64,000 nucleotides of DNA from Prorocentrum cordatum (lineage: Eukaryota > Sar > Dinophyceae > Prorocentrales > Prorocentraceae). Of the stretch, positions 29,816 to 38,734 are shown piece after piece. The notes beneath the pieces are model-generated. The model saw only the letters and a program-made list of their open reading frames with translations, did no database searches and was not told the DNA's origin. The position numbers were made by a program, and so were the translations under genes. The stretch is taken from NCBI GenBank assembly GCA_963575745.1, contig CAUYUJ010017837.1:1177690-1241689 (forward strand), written 5' to 3'. The first letter of the stretch is position 1. Each line of letters begins with the position of its first letter.

Positions 29816-31740
29816 CACGAGGCGTCCTGGATGGTAGAAGATGTCCCCACGAGCTCCCCCGAGGGCCTCCGAGATGCGTTTCCAGAGGGTTCCGAAACGG
29901 AAAAATTGGCCCATTCCTTTCGTGAAACGCAGCCGACGGCCCACGAGGCCCCCCAACCCAGTCCCAGACGGTCCGAGAAGCTTCCCAGAGGGTCTCCCAC
30001 ATACCCCTGGAGGGCCCCAAGACGGCGCTCACAGGCGTCCACGACTGCCTCAAAAGGGCCCCGAAAACGGTTCCAAGGGCGTTCCAGGGGCGGTCCGAGA
30101 GGGCCCCAAGCTCCAAATGGTCTCCGGGTGGCCCAGAGACGGGCCACGAGGCGGTCTCGACGGCAGAAGAGGTCCCCACGAGCCCCCCCCCACAGCCTCC
30201 GACATGCGTTGCAAGAGGGTTCCGAGGCGCAGAAAAATTGGCCCTTTCCCTTCGTGAAACGGAAGTTTTCCACAACTTCCGCCTTGGGCCTTTCCGATGC
30301 CTCCGACGGCCCAAGAGGCCCCCAAAGCTACTCCCAGACGGTCCAAGAAGCTCCCCAGAGGGTCTCCCACATACCCCTGGAGGGCCCCAAGATGAGCTGA
30401 CAGGCGTCCAAGACGGCCCCAAAGGGCTCCGAAAACGCCCCAAAGAGCGCTCCAGGAGCGGTCCGAGAGGCCCACCAGCTTCACATAGTCTCAAGGTGGC
30501 TGAAAAACGGGCCACGAGGCGTCCTCCACGGCCCAGGAGGTCCCCACGAGCCCCCGCGAGGGCCTCCGAGATGCGTTTCCAAAGGGTTCCGACACGGAAA
30601 AATTGGCCCAGTCCCGTCGTGAAGCGCACATTTTTCATAAAATTTGCTTTGGGCCTTTCCGATGCATCCGACGGCCCACGAGGCCCCCCAACCCAGTCCC
30701 AGACGGTCCCAGAACCTTCCCAGAGGGTCTCCCACATACCCCTGGAGGGCCCCAAGACGTGCTCAGAGGCGTCCGAAAATGGTTCCAAGGGCGCTCCAGG
30801 AGCGGTCCGAGAGGCCCCCAAGCTCCACATGGGCTCCAGGTTGCCCCAAGACTGGCCACGAGGCGCCCTCGACGGCAAAAGGTGTCCCCACGAACCCCCC
30901 CCCCACAGCTTCCGACACGCGTTCCAAGAGGGTTCCAGGACGCAAAAATTTGTCCATTCCCTTTGTGAAACGGAAGTGTTCAACAACTTCCGCCTTGGCC
31001 CTGTCCGATGCCTCCGACGGCCCAATAGGCGCCCAAAACCACTCCCAGACGGTCCCAGAAGCTTCCCATAGGGTCTCCCACATACCCCTGGAAGGCCCCA
31101 AGACGGCGCTCACAGGCGTCCACGACGGCCTCAAAGGGCCCCGAAAACGGTTCCAAGGGCGTTCCAGGGGCGGTCCGAGAGGGCCCCAAGCTCCAAATGG
31201 TCTCCGGGCGGCCCACAGACGGGCCACGAGGCGTCCTCGACGGCAGAAGAGGTCCCCACGAGCCCCCTCGAGGGCCTCCGAGAAGCGTTCCAACAGGGTT
31301 CCGAGACGGACACATTGGTCCATTCCCTTCGTGAAATGTTTTGTTTTCACAAATTCGGCTTTGGGCCTTTCCGATGCATCCGACGGCCCACGAGGTCCCC
31401 AAACCCGCTCCCAGACGGTCCCAGTAGCCTCCAACAAGGACTCCCACATACCCCTGGAGGGCCCCAAAACGGGCTAACAGGCGTCCAAGACGGCCCAAGA
31501 CGGCTCCGGAAACGGTCCCAAGAGCGCTCGAGGAGCGGTCCGAGAGGCCCACGAGCTCCACATGGTCTACAGGTGGCCCAACGACGGGCCACGAGGCGTC
31601 CTCGACGGCAGAGGAGGTCCTTACGAGGCCCTCCCAGGGCCTCCGAGATGCGTTCCAAGAGGGTTCCGAGCCACCGCAGAACGCGCCTTGACGTCCAAGA
31701 ATCCCCCACGAGGGCGTCCTCAACAGCCCAAGAGGGCGTT
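29816..31740 (+). repeat. 335-370-bp higher-order satellite
   Basis: About 5.5 copies. Landmarks repeated in order: GGCCACGAGGCGTCCTCGAC, GTCCCCACGAGCCCC, GAGGGCCTCCGAGATGCGTT, ATTGGCCCATTCCCTTCGTG, CCGACGGCCCACGAGG, CCCAGACGGTCCCAGAAGC and GGTCTCCCACATACCCCTGG. The GGCCACGAGG landmark recurs at about 29816, 30150, 30513, 30848, 31220 and 31588. Much of each unit is itself built of CCAAGACGG-type steps. A 532-codon minus frame crosses it, but phase changes between units, so I do not call a gene. Confidence 0.92.
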
Positions 31741-31770
31741 AAGACGGGACAAGAGGGGCTGACGACGGCG

Positions 31771-31792
31771 CCAGAGATCCCCGAACACGGGG
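31771..31792 (-). terminator. Candidate Helitron 3' end: hairpin plus CTGG
   Basis: Minus strand CCCCGTGTTCGGGG, ATCT, CTGG. Helitrons end in a short GC-rich hairpin close to CTRR. The spacer here is shorter than the usual 10-12 bases, so the exact end is tentative. Confidence 0.5.
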
Positions 31793-31808
31793 CGCGCGCG
31801 ACTCGCGG

Positions 31809-33020
31809 TCAGATTCCATGCAACTTGCGTTGTTCCCCGCCGTGCTCGGCGATCGCCTCCGCCGGGCGTTTCGGCGGTTCCCTCCGAGGGGCCCGCTCCG
31901 CCGTATAGCACGTGGCGCACGCCGCAGGATTGCCTCGGAGGAAACAATTATTCTTCTGGTCTTTCGACAGATGGCTGGCGTCCGTGAACGTAGGTTTGGA
32001 TCCGTCTGCTTTCCGGGGGCATGCGGAGCAGTCCAACCTCTTTTCTTGTCTTTGCCCGCGGCGCGCTCGGCGCGCCACCGAGCGATGACCCGAACCCTTC
32101 TTGAAGAAGTGCTTCACTTGCTCATCTGTCAGACGCGTCCTGTCCGTGAGTTCTCCCTCTTTCACATCTGCTTCTTTCGGGCACCCGGGGCACGTGAGCA
32201 CTCGCGGCTGATTGCGTTCCCCCTGGCGCGCGCGGCGCATGACTGGGCGATGGCCCGCGCCCTTCTCGAAGAAGTGGTTCGCTTGCTCATGAGTCAGATG
32301 CGTCCTGTCCGTGAACTCTCGGCCTCTCCCATCTGCTTCTGTCGGACGCGCGGAACACCTGAACGCCCGGGATCGTTTGTGATTCGTTTCGCAGTCGCGG
32401 CATGTCACTGGCCTATGGCTCTTGCCCGTGCTATTCTATTTTCTAATTTGCGATGTTGTCAGATGCGCCGCGTCCGCGAATTCCCGCCCTCTTCCGTCGG
32501 CGTCTTGCGGGCACGCCGAACACCTCAGCGGCTGTTGCTGGCGTGCGTTTCGTCGAGCAGTGTTCGTTTCATTCGTGCACTCTTTTTCCTTCTGGGATTG
32601 ACTCCACTTGTTCCATCCGCCTTTCCTCCTTCCTGCGCACTTCGTGCAGAGCTTCTCCCCTGCGCCCTTCGCCGCGTACTGGTTCGCCGTAACTTCTGCC
32701 TCTGTCTGCAGGAATTCACAGCAATCCGCGCAACGGGTCTTGAATTTGCCTCGCACATTCTCCTGCCACTTGTGAGACTCTTTCCGCGACCTCCTCTTGG
32801 ATGATGGGCCTGCGCACCTGTCGCATTTGCTTGTCCGCACGAACACTCTGCTCCTTTCGGGTTCGGCCTCCGCCACTCTGGAGACCATCTCGGCCCAGTG
32901 GTCACAAGCCGTGCACCACTTCTCCCCTGCTGCCTTCAACATCTTCGTGCGCTCGCAGCAGAAGCTCGGCCCCGACTTCGCGCCGAACTCTGTCGTGCTG
33001 AAGTCAGCGTTCTCCTTCAC
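31809..33020 (-). CDS. Helitron module 9: tandem Stc1-like zinc-binding repeats
   Basis: One phase from 33020 to 31809 with a single internal TAG near 32436. It starts with Cys pairs (KWCTACDHWAEM, SKCDRCAG, TRCADCCEFL, KLCTKCAG), then about five repeats of roughly 48 residues: LRCSACPQDADGRGREFADA, FRCSARPTEADGRGREFTDR, LTCPGCPKEADVKEGELTDR, LDCSACPRKADGSKPTFTDA, each followed by a THLTxEQxxHFFxKGxGHRP-type half. The arrangement C-x2-C ... F ... Q-L/F ... C-x2-C resembles the Stc1-type zinc domain (last repeat ends ACATCYTAE), although the second Cys pair is replaced in the middle repeats. Probably a nucleic-acid or protein binding tail. The stop at 31809 lies 17 bases before the candidate terminal hairpin. 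Confidence 0.65.
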
Positions 33021-33507
33021 CTTGCGACACTGCCCGCATGTTTTTTCGCGGCATCAGCCTCTCCTCGATGTCGGGCCACGGCAACGCTTCGCCCCGCAGC
33101 CTCTGTAACAACAACCTCGTGCCTTCCAATTCTCCTTGCGTATACGGCTGTCTCGGAAATGGCCGATATATGAGCAGACCCTGTCGAGTCTCCGCGCGCG
33201 TTATGGCCACGTAGCTCGACATCCAACTCACGTTTCTGCCTTCAAAGTCCGCTATTACCGCGTCGAGAGTTCGCCCTTGCGCTGCGCGCGCCGTGCACGC
33301 CAACCCAGGCGATATTATAAACTGTCTCCGTCGCACTCCCAGCGCGGGCTTCTTTCGATACGAGTCCAGATGCCACGTCCGAGCACGAGTGACTATGGGA
33401 TGCAGCCCGGGTCCCGGCACCCCTTTCAGCGTCCACTTCTCGGTGTGAAAGTCCAACGCGGCTTGCCTCGGCATCTTACGCCGGACTCTCGACGACACGT
33501 CCTGCAC
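33004..33507 (-). CDS. Helitron module 8: Pif1-type helicase, C-terminal motifs V-VI
   Basis: The segment FIISPGLACTARAAQGRTLD, AVIADFEG and SSYVAITRAETRQGLLIYRP corresponds to motif V (T-x-x-x-x-Q-G-x-T) and motif VI (Y-V-A-x-[ST]-R) of SF1B helicases. PDIEERLMPRKNM closes the domain. It is separated from module 7 by at least one more frame change. Confidence 0.8.
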   Translation of the reverse strand: MQDVSSRVRRKMPRQAALDFHTEKWTLKGVPGPGLHPIVTRARTWHLDSYRKKPALGVRRRQFIISPGLACTARAAQGRTLDAVIADFEGRNVSWMSSYVAITRAETRQGLLIYRPFPRQPYTQGELEGTRLLLQRLRGEALPWPDIEERLMPRKNMRAVSQGEGER

Positions 33508-33602
33508 GTCTTCTTACTCTTCTTCTTCATCTGCCACCCATGAATGCATCGTCGCGCGACACCCTCGTAGCAACTGCTACTCTGATCTGTCCAAATGGTC
33601 CG

Positions 33603-34364
33603 TCAGTACAACTGGCATGCCCACGGCAAGCGGTAACCATCCAGGCATGTCTGCACAGGCCTTGTCGTGGTATCCGAGCCACCGCACTTTGTCTGCTGAG
33701 GTGTACGGCCTTTCCTGGTACGTAGCGTGCGTGGCCATATTCCGCGCATACCCACGAAATCTGTTTCTGCCGGCACGCAGCCCAGTCCACGGCCCGCTGC
33801 CGCGCTACCTTGCACTTCACATCCTGATTCGGATAAATGGCAGTGGCTTCGACAAATTGTGGAAGTGCGAACCGTTCGTCTGCGGCACTGGTGGCTACGA
33901 GACATCGACGCTTTCTTTCCTCTGCACACCGTCCACACTCCAGCCCGTTGTCCTTTGCGATAGAGGCCACGTTCTGCATGCAGGATAGCGAACCACATTG
34001 GCTGGTCATGCAACCAAGACCCTGGAACATCTGTAGGCTTCCCATGCAGAAATTTGTGTTTCCTTTCGGCCAGGGCTCCCCGTCGGAACTCATCTTGCAC
34101 TGCCAGGAACCACTCGTCCTTCTCTTCCAAACGCTTACACTCTGCCAGTTCCGTCATCCCCGCCACGGACCCCGACCCCTCGCCCCAGAAGCTGTACTGA
34201 CCATGGTCTTCTTCGGCGCCTGGCGCATACTGCCTCGCCTTCCGTACCCATGACGTCGGAATCGCATTCAATGGAATTCCGCCAGGAGGTTCCAACTGGT
34301 AGAAATCTCCGCAGAATACCACATTGACACCTCCAAACGGACGGTCTACCTTATCGGCACCCAC
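33603..34364 (-). CDS. Helitron module 7: Pif1-type helicase, Walker B part
   Basis: GADKVDRPFGGVNVVFCGDF then YQLEPPGG is helicase motif III of the Pif1/RecD2 group (G-D-x-x-Q-L-x-P); the DE-containing motif II should lie just upstream, where the frame breaks (34365-34510, sequence ISLVSANFLA-like in another phase). Then comes MTELAECKRLEEKDEWFLAV, matching the L-x-x-x-x-R segment of motif IV. In-frame coding probably ends near 34010; the rest continues in the phase opening at 34093 (QNVASIAKDNGLECGRCAEE, ATAIYPNQDVKCKVARQRAV). Confidence 0.8.
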   Translation of the reverse strand: MGADKVDRPFGGVNVVFCGDFYQLEPPGGIPLNAIPTSWVRKARQYAPGAEEDHGQYSFWGEGSGSVAGMTELAECKRLEEKDEWFLAVQDEFRRGALAERKHKFLHGKPTDVPGSWLHDQPMWFAILHAERGLYRKGQRAGVWTVCRGKKASMSRSHQCRRRTVRTSTICRSHCHLSESGCEVQGSAAAGRGLGCVPAETDFVGMRGIWPRTLRTRKGRTPQQTKCGGSDTTTRPVQTCLDGYRLPWACQLY

Positions 34365-34509
34365 CTTCCCTTGCCTCGCTGCCCTTCCCTTGCCTCGCTG
34401 CCGACATCACAGACCGCAAGTGCGCATCCAGCTCCGCCAGAAAATTTGCACTGACCATATTGATCTCGTCAGTGATGAGCCAACGCCACTACTGAATTCG
34501 CTTCGCTGC

Positions 34510-35049
34510 TTATACGTTCTTTGCACCTGGCTCTCCGCGCTTCTTACCGGATTCCGTACTGGCGCCGCGCGGAGTCATCCCAAACGCGGCCCGCAACGCG
34601 TGCCCATCCAGACTGGACGCGCTCGTGGCTTGTAACGCAGCCACTTGGAAGTCCAGACCGTGCTCCCAACCCATGACTCCTTCGAAGACGTGTTTCCGTA
34701 AGGTCTCGATCACAAAGCTCTTCCCTGTGCCTGGGCCTCCGTGCAGCATCCACAGCAATGGTTCCGAACTGCCGATTGTACGCTCGTCTTCCTGACACTC
34801 AGCGATCATCCTGTCTATGACTTTCTCTACGACTTCTCTTTGTTTCTCATTCATATCTACGACGCGTCCGCTGCTTGGTCCGCGCAGTCCTGCTTTCCAC
34901 CGCCGCAACTCGTCAGCGCCGCCTGCAGGAACCTGTCTCACTTTGCCTTCCTCAATTTCGCAACCCTCCAACCCGTCACCTCCCATCTTTCTCTGAGAGG
35001 CCCGAGCTTCCGCTTCCCGTCGCTTCAACTCTTCCTCTGGCACCTCCAC
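34510..35049 (-). CDS. Helitron module 6: Pif1-type helicase, Walker A part
   Basis: A charged helical lead (EELKRREAEARASQRKMGGD), then VDMNEKQREVVEKVIDRMIA, the Q-like motif of Pif1 helicases, and LLWMLHGGPGTGKSFVIETL, a perfect Walker A (GGPGTGKS). FQVAALQATSASSLDGHALR is motif Ia, close to the Pif1 form A-x-T-x-x-A-A-x-x-x-x-G-x-T-x-H with His shifted by one. The frame runs out at 34510 and motif II lies in another phase. Confidence 0.85.
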   Translation of the reverse strand: MEVPEEELKRREAEARASQRKMGGDGLEGCEIEEGKVRQVPAGGADELRRWKAGLRGPSSGRVVDMNEKQREVVEKVIDRMIAECQEDERTIGSSEPLLWMLHGGPGTGKSFVIETLRKHVFEGVMGWEHGLDFQVAALQATSASSLDGHALRAAFGMTPRGASTESGKKRGEPGAKNV

Positions 35050-35684
35050 GCGCCCGCCTGTTCTCGCCTACGCTCCTCTGTGGTTCCTTCCATCGATAAT
35101 GCCGCGGCTACGGCACTCAGGCGACGCGCCTCTGCAACAACGCCTGTCGTTTCCCTTTTATCGTCCTCTAAGCGCGCGCCCCCAACGTGCACGCCCCGCC
35201 GGACACCTTCGTCGAGCTCGTCGACGTTCACATCTTCGTCGCTGAACAAATCATCGCCGTGCTTCCTCCCAGCGCCATCCCCCTCGGGACGCATGTCGAC
35301 GACGCTCGTGAAATTCTGCGCATACCTCTTCGATTCCTCGCAAGGAAGGCCGCCATCCAACCACTCACGTGCGGCTTGTGCCAGCGTCTTCTCACCAGTG
35401 CACCACTCTGGCACTCTCGATACCCCGTCCAAATCTGTGTCTTGCAGAGTGAACGATCGAAAATACGCCATCAAGATGAGCGCGTTCCTATCTGCTTCCC
35501 CTGGCCGATGCTTCGGTTGTGGTGCACCGTGAAAGCTCGGGTTCCGCGGACTCTCGTTCCGAACTAACACCCACTTGTGCCGTGTCGTTTCCATGCCTTC
35601 AACGTCAGGGGACGCTACCCACGCGTCGCAACCGTCGCCGCGAATGACATAACCGATCCCTGCCAAAAGCGGTGCTTCTCCCAT
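35025..35684 (-). CDS. Helitron module 5: linker between Rep and helicase
   Basis: Frame with GDGCDAWVASPDVEGMETTR, HKWVLVRNESPRNPSFHGAP and ILMAYFRSFTLQ, a region usually present between Rep and helicase, then an acidic tail (DDLFSDEDVNVDELDEGVRR). No catalytic motif. The phase changes near 35040 into the helicase N terminus. Confidence 0.6.
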   Translation of the reverse strand: MGEAPLLAGIGYVIRGDGCDAWVASPDVEGMETTRHKWVLVRNESPRNPSFHGAPQPKHRPGEADRNALILMAYFRSFTLQDTDLDGVSRVPEWCTGEKTLAQAAREWLDGGLPCEESKRYAQNFTSVVDMRPEGDGAGRKHGDDLFSDEDVNVDELDEGVRRGVHVGGARLEDDKRETTGVVAEARRLSAVAAALSMEGTTEERRREQAGAWRCQRKS

Positions 35685-35751
35685 TCCCCCCTGCCGTGCC
35701 TCCCGGACCTTCGTCTCGCCGCTCGCTGTGAGTATTGCGTGAGACTGACAT

Positions 35752-36852
35752 TCATCCTCTTCGCCCTCCGTGTCTTCCTCGACCTCCTCTGCTACCTCTT
35801 TCCTTTTCTCTATCTTCGTGGACCGCTTTCATTTCGATACGCCAATATCGGAACAACTCATATACAGAAAGGTATCGCAGTTCTGGGGCCCATTTAGTAT
35901 CCAACGGTCTCATGCCGTACAGGAATGCTGGATTCTTTGTGACTGCGCGCGGCCTCTTTGCGCGCCTACCATCGCGTTCCACATGAACTCTGCCGGGGTC
36001 CGATCGCTCCGACGCCACGCCACACTCCTTTTCTACCATCCTCACCACGTCAAACCCAGGGACCATTGCGGTTCTCGACGTCTTAATACTCTCCGCAGCT
36101 GCCACGTCTCGCACATCCGAGTACGCGCGCAGGTTCACACTCTCTTGCGCGGACCGCGCGATCCCTTTCCCGTACATATCCGAGAGTAGCCGCGTGATGT
36201 GGCGGTGCGCCACGTAGGAGGCGCTACGCCCTTTCACTTTGTCCGCCAACGCATGGTGTCCTTTCTTACACTCTTTCACCTCGTTGAATGACGACACCAG
36301 ACGCTTCGCCCCATAGTCGCACGCATATCCTGCTTGGGCGTTCTGCGCGCGCTGTGCCGCGAGCACGATATAGTTTACCTCCGCGCCGTCCCAACACCTC
36401 TCTGCGCACGCGTCCCCGTCATGCGTCTGCTCCAAAATTGTGAACCTGCACGGGAGCTGGACATCAGAGTTGACATTCAATCCAAGGCCGCCGCTCAACA
36501 ATGCAGGCAATGTCCCGTTCAGGTCCTCTTCATTTTGCGGCCCGTGTTGGCATCCAGTCACATCCCTGCGCCCTCCACGCGGCATGGAGCGGCTTTTCAA
36601 AAAGCCTGGGCACAAAAGCACGGTCTTCTCCACCAGCCATGTCGTCAGAGCGAACAAGCTCTTGAACTTCAATGGGTCGTCATCTCGCTGACAGTGTAAC
36701 AAGGGCACAAATTTAGAGTGCCGGTGGCTCCACATGTGTACGTGGTTCTGACGATATCCCTGACCTCCCTGCACGCATGTCCAATACTTTCGCAACCACC
36801 ATTTCGAAGCGCTCCCGCTCTCCGACTCTGAGCTGAGCTCTTGGGTCCCCAT
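35752..36852 (-). CDS. Helitron module 4: Rep C-terminal part with two-tyrosine motif
   Basis: After a shift near 36720-36800 this frame gives HCQRDDDPLKFKSLF, LGLNVNSDVQLPCRF and then AQNAQAGYACDYGAKRLVSS. Y-A-C-D-Y-G-A-K fits the Helitron Y-x-x-x-Y-x-x-K catalytic signature, with both tyrosines and the lysine kept. FNEVKECKKGHHALADKVKG follows, as in Helitron Reps. The first about 40 codons overlap module 3 and are probably not translated in this phase. The C-terminal 100 residues are charged and lead to the helicase. Confidence 0.78.
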   Translation of the reverse strand: MGTQELSSESESGSASKWWLRKYWTCVQGGQGYRQNHVHMWSHRHSKFVPLLHCQRDDDPLKFKSLFALTTWLVEKTVLLCPGFLKSRSMPRGGRRDVTGCQHGPQNEEDLNGTLPALLSGGLGLNVNSDVQLPCRFTILEQTHDGDACAERCWDGAEVNYIVLAAQRAQNAQAGYACDYGAKRLVSSFNEVKECKKGHHALADKVKGRSASYVAHRHITRLLSDMYGKGIARSAQESVNLRAYSDVRDVAAAESIKTSRTAMVPGFDVVRMVEKECGVASERSDPGRVHVERDGRRAKRPRAVTKNPAFLYGMRPLDTKWAPELRYLSVYELFRYWRIEMKAVHEDREKERGSRGGRGRHGGRRG

Positions 36853-38734
36853 CTAGCGTTCGCTGCACCTGCGCATCGCTCTGCTTCAGATACGCTTCTG
36901 CCTGAATCAGGTCTTCCGTGCCCTTATACGCAGGCCAATATGTTTCGATGTGCTCTTTCTGCCTCTGCCATTCCGCCACATCTGCGTCTACTTGTCGCGA
37001 CACCAGCCTCTTATATGGTGCGTAGCCGCATATCAAACGCTGAAGCTCGTCAGGGGGACGGCGAATGATCTCGTGCAGCGGCGTGTGCTGATGGAGGCAT
37101 TGGACGAACAACTGAGCGTGCAGGTGTAAACTGCCAGCGGATCTCTGAGCTTCTATGGAGCCGTGCACACCGTCCACTCGTCCCGCGCAGCCGCCTACCA
37201 GTTTCGCGTTACTACCTGCCAGATCTGCGCAATCACAGTCGGGACACCGCGGACACCACCGAATCCCGAACAGGTGCTCCAACACCAGCCCTACGACTGT
37301 GCGAAAGCCGTCGACGCCCGCCAGAGGATCCCGCGCCAAGCACTCCAATCGCATCTTGGCTGCTGCTACGTTTTGGCATACAACCTCCATGGGTATTGCC
37401 ATGTTCACATCGTCAGCGTCACCCTCCACCGCCTCGTCCTCGATTGGCACGCCGCATGCACTTGAAAAATCGGGCTCGAACAATCCGCCATTCGACGGGC
37501 CTTGTTGTTCCTGCCCCCGATGCCTGTTGACTGGGTCCTTTCGGCGCGATCTACTCAACCGTGCCATGACGAGGTTGTGCTTTTCATCTGGGGACATCGT
37601 AAAAGATACAGGGACGCCTTGAGCCACCCGACCAGCGTGGGTATCGTACCGCATACTTGTACGTACTTCATTTGTTCCTGCGATATTCTTATTAATGGCC
37701 TGCGCTTGCCGCACCATTCTCTGCGAGGTCTCCGATAAGGATGTGACGAATTTCAACTTCGATGCGTCCCCCTTCACTGCGCGCCGTTGCCCAGTGCCTG
37801 GATCTGGGTACGTGCCTCGCAGTGCTTCTACTATGCTTATGGCAGCCTCTTCCATATACGTAAAGTCGCGACCCGATTCGTCCTCCCTCTGCTCATGATC
37901 TGCAAACAATCGTATGCTTCGGGACGTATTTAAGGCGCTTTGGTACAACAAGGACGATATCGTGAATCCGAAGCGCCAGTCACGTCTGAGCTGAGACTCC
38001 ACGCGGCGTGTCATGATTCGTGTCCACAGCGGAAAATCCAAGCGGGGTGCCTCTCCGACACGGCGGTGCCGGCTCACTTCGGACCATTCTGGCAGATCAG
38101 GCATGCCTACTCCGAACTTGAAGCAGAACGGAAAAGCGACGCCGAAGAACCACGGAACGAACTGCCTCATCATGGCCGTGCCTGGAGACACCACGAGGCG
38201 CAACCACATCTTTTCCATCCACGTCCCCCGTCCGTTCACGTCCATGAACACCAGGTTGTGCCGCTGCGACGCTTCTCCGAGCCTCGCGATTCCCGACACT
38301 CCTTTGCATGTGCATCGTACGCGGCCATTGTCTTGATCTGTCAATAGACCGGTAGACATCGCGACAAAATGATCCCGCCATGCTTCGTACGCGATCTGAA
38401 CTCTCGCACGTTCTTCTGCACGCGAACTTTCGCCACCGCCACCGTGCCGGTCCGTGCCTCCTTGATGAGCGCCGCGCGTCATGTGCTGCAAAGCTGCTTC
38501 CGTCGTAGCGTTTTCATCTACCTCGTTGAACGATGACCTCTCCATGACCACCATGTTCGAAATTCTTCGATCCCGATCCATGTCGTCGCAAGCGTCTTGC
38601 ACCGTCGCCTGTTTCGCATCCGACGGCGTCGCACTCTTTCGCGCCATGATCTTGCCAAAATGATTGTCATACGGAAGCAACCGCACTAGTTCGGGCGGGA
38701 CGCCATTTCTCTGGAAGTGGCTCGGCGCGAGCAT
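36713..38734 (-). CDS. Helitron module 3: Helitron-like N domain and HUH replication initiator
   Basis: 673 codons open. The start, LAPSHFQRNGVPPELVRLLP then YDNHFGKIMARKSATPSDAK, is a common lead into Helitron Rep proteins. Residues about 230-330 (FGVGMPDLPEWSEVSRHRRV, RIMTRRVESQLRRDW) match the Helitron-like N-terminal domain in style. Near residue 545, GSLHLHAQLFVQCLHQHTPL contains H-L-H, the metal-binding HUH pair of rolling-circle initiators. The protein should nick one strand and attach to its 5' end. The final about 30 residues look out of frame; the two-tyrosine motif is in the next frame. Confidence 0.8.
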   Translation of the reverse strand: MLAPSHFQRNGVPPELVRLLPYDNHFGKIMARKSATPSDAKQATVQDACDDMDRDRRISNMVVMERSSFNEVDENATTEAALQHMTRGAHQGGTDRHGGGGESSRAEERARVQIAYEAWRDHFVAMSTGLLTDQDNGRVRCTCKGVSGIARLGEASQRHNLVFMDVNGRGTWMEKMWLRLVVSPGTAMMRQFVPWFFGVAFPFCFKFGVGMPDLPEWSEVSRHRRVGEAPRLDFPLWTRIMTRRVESQLRRDWRFGFTISSLLYQSALNTSRSIRLFADHEQREDESGRDFTYMEEAAISIVEALRGTYPDPGTGQRRAVKGDASKLKFVTSLSETSQRMVRQAQAINKNIAGTNEVRTSMRYDTHAGRVAQGVPVSFTMSPDEKHNLVMARLSRSRRKDPVNRHRGQEQQGPSNGGLFEPDFSSACGVPIEDEAVEGDADDVNMAIPMEVVCQNVAAAKMRLECLARDPLAGVDGFRTVVGLVLEHLFGIRWCPRCPDCDCADLAGSNAKLVGGCAGRVDGVHGSIEAQRSAGSLHLHAQLFVQCLHQHTPLHEIIRRPPDELQRLICGYAPYKRLVSRQVDADVAEWQRQKEHIETYWPAYKGTEDLIQAEAYLKQSDAQVQRTLDGDPRAQLRVGERERFEMVVAKVLDMRAGRSGISSEPRTHVEPPAL

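Noticed and set aside
29427-31025. 532-codon minus frame over the 335-370-bp satellite
   Set aside because: Unit lengths vary and are not multiples of 3, so the peptide repeats do not stay in phase; no domain is present.
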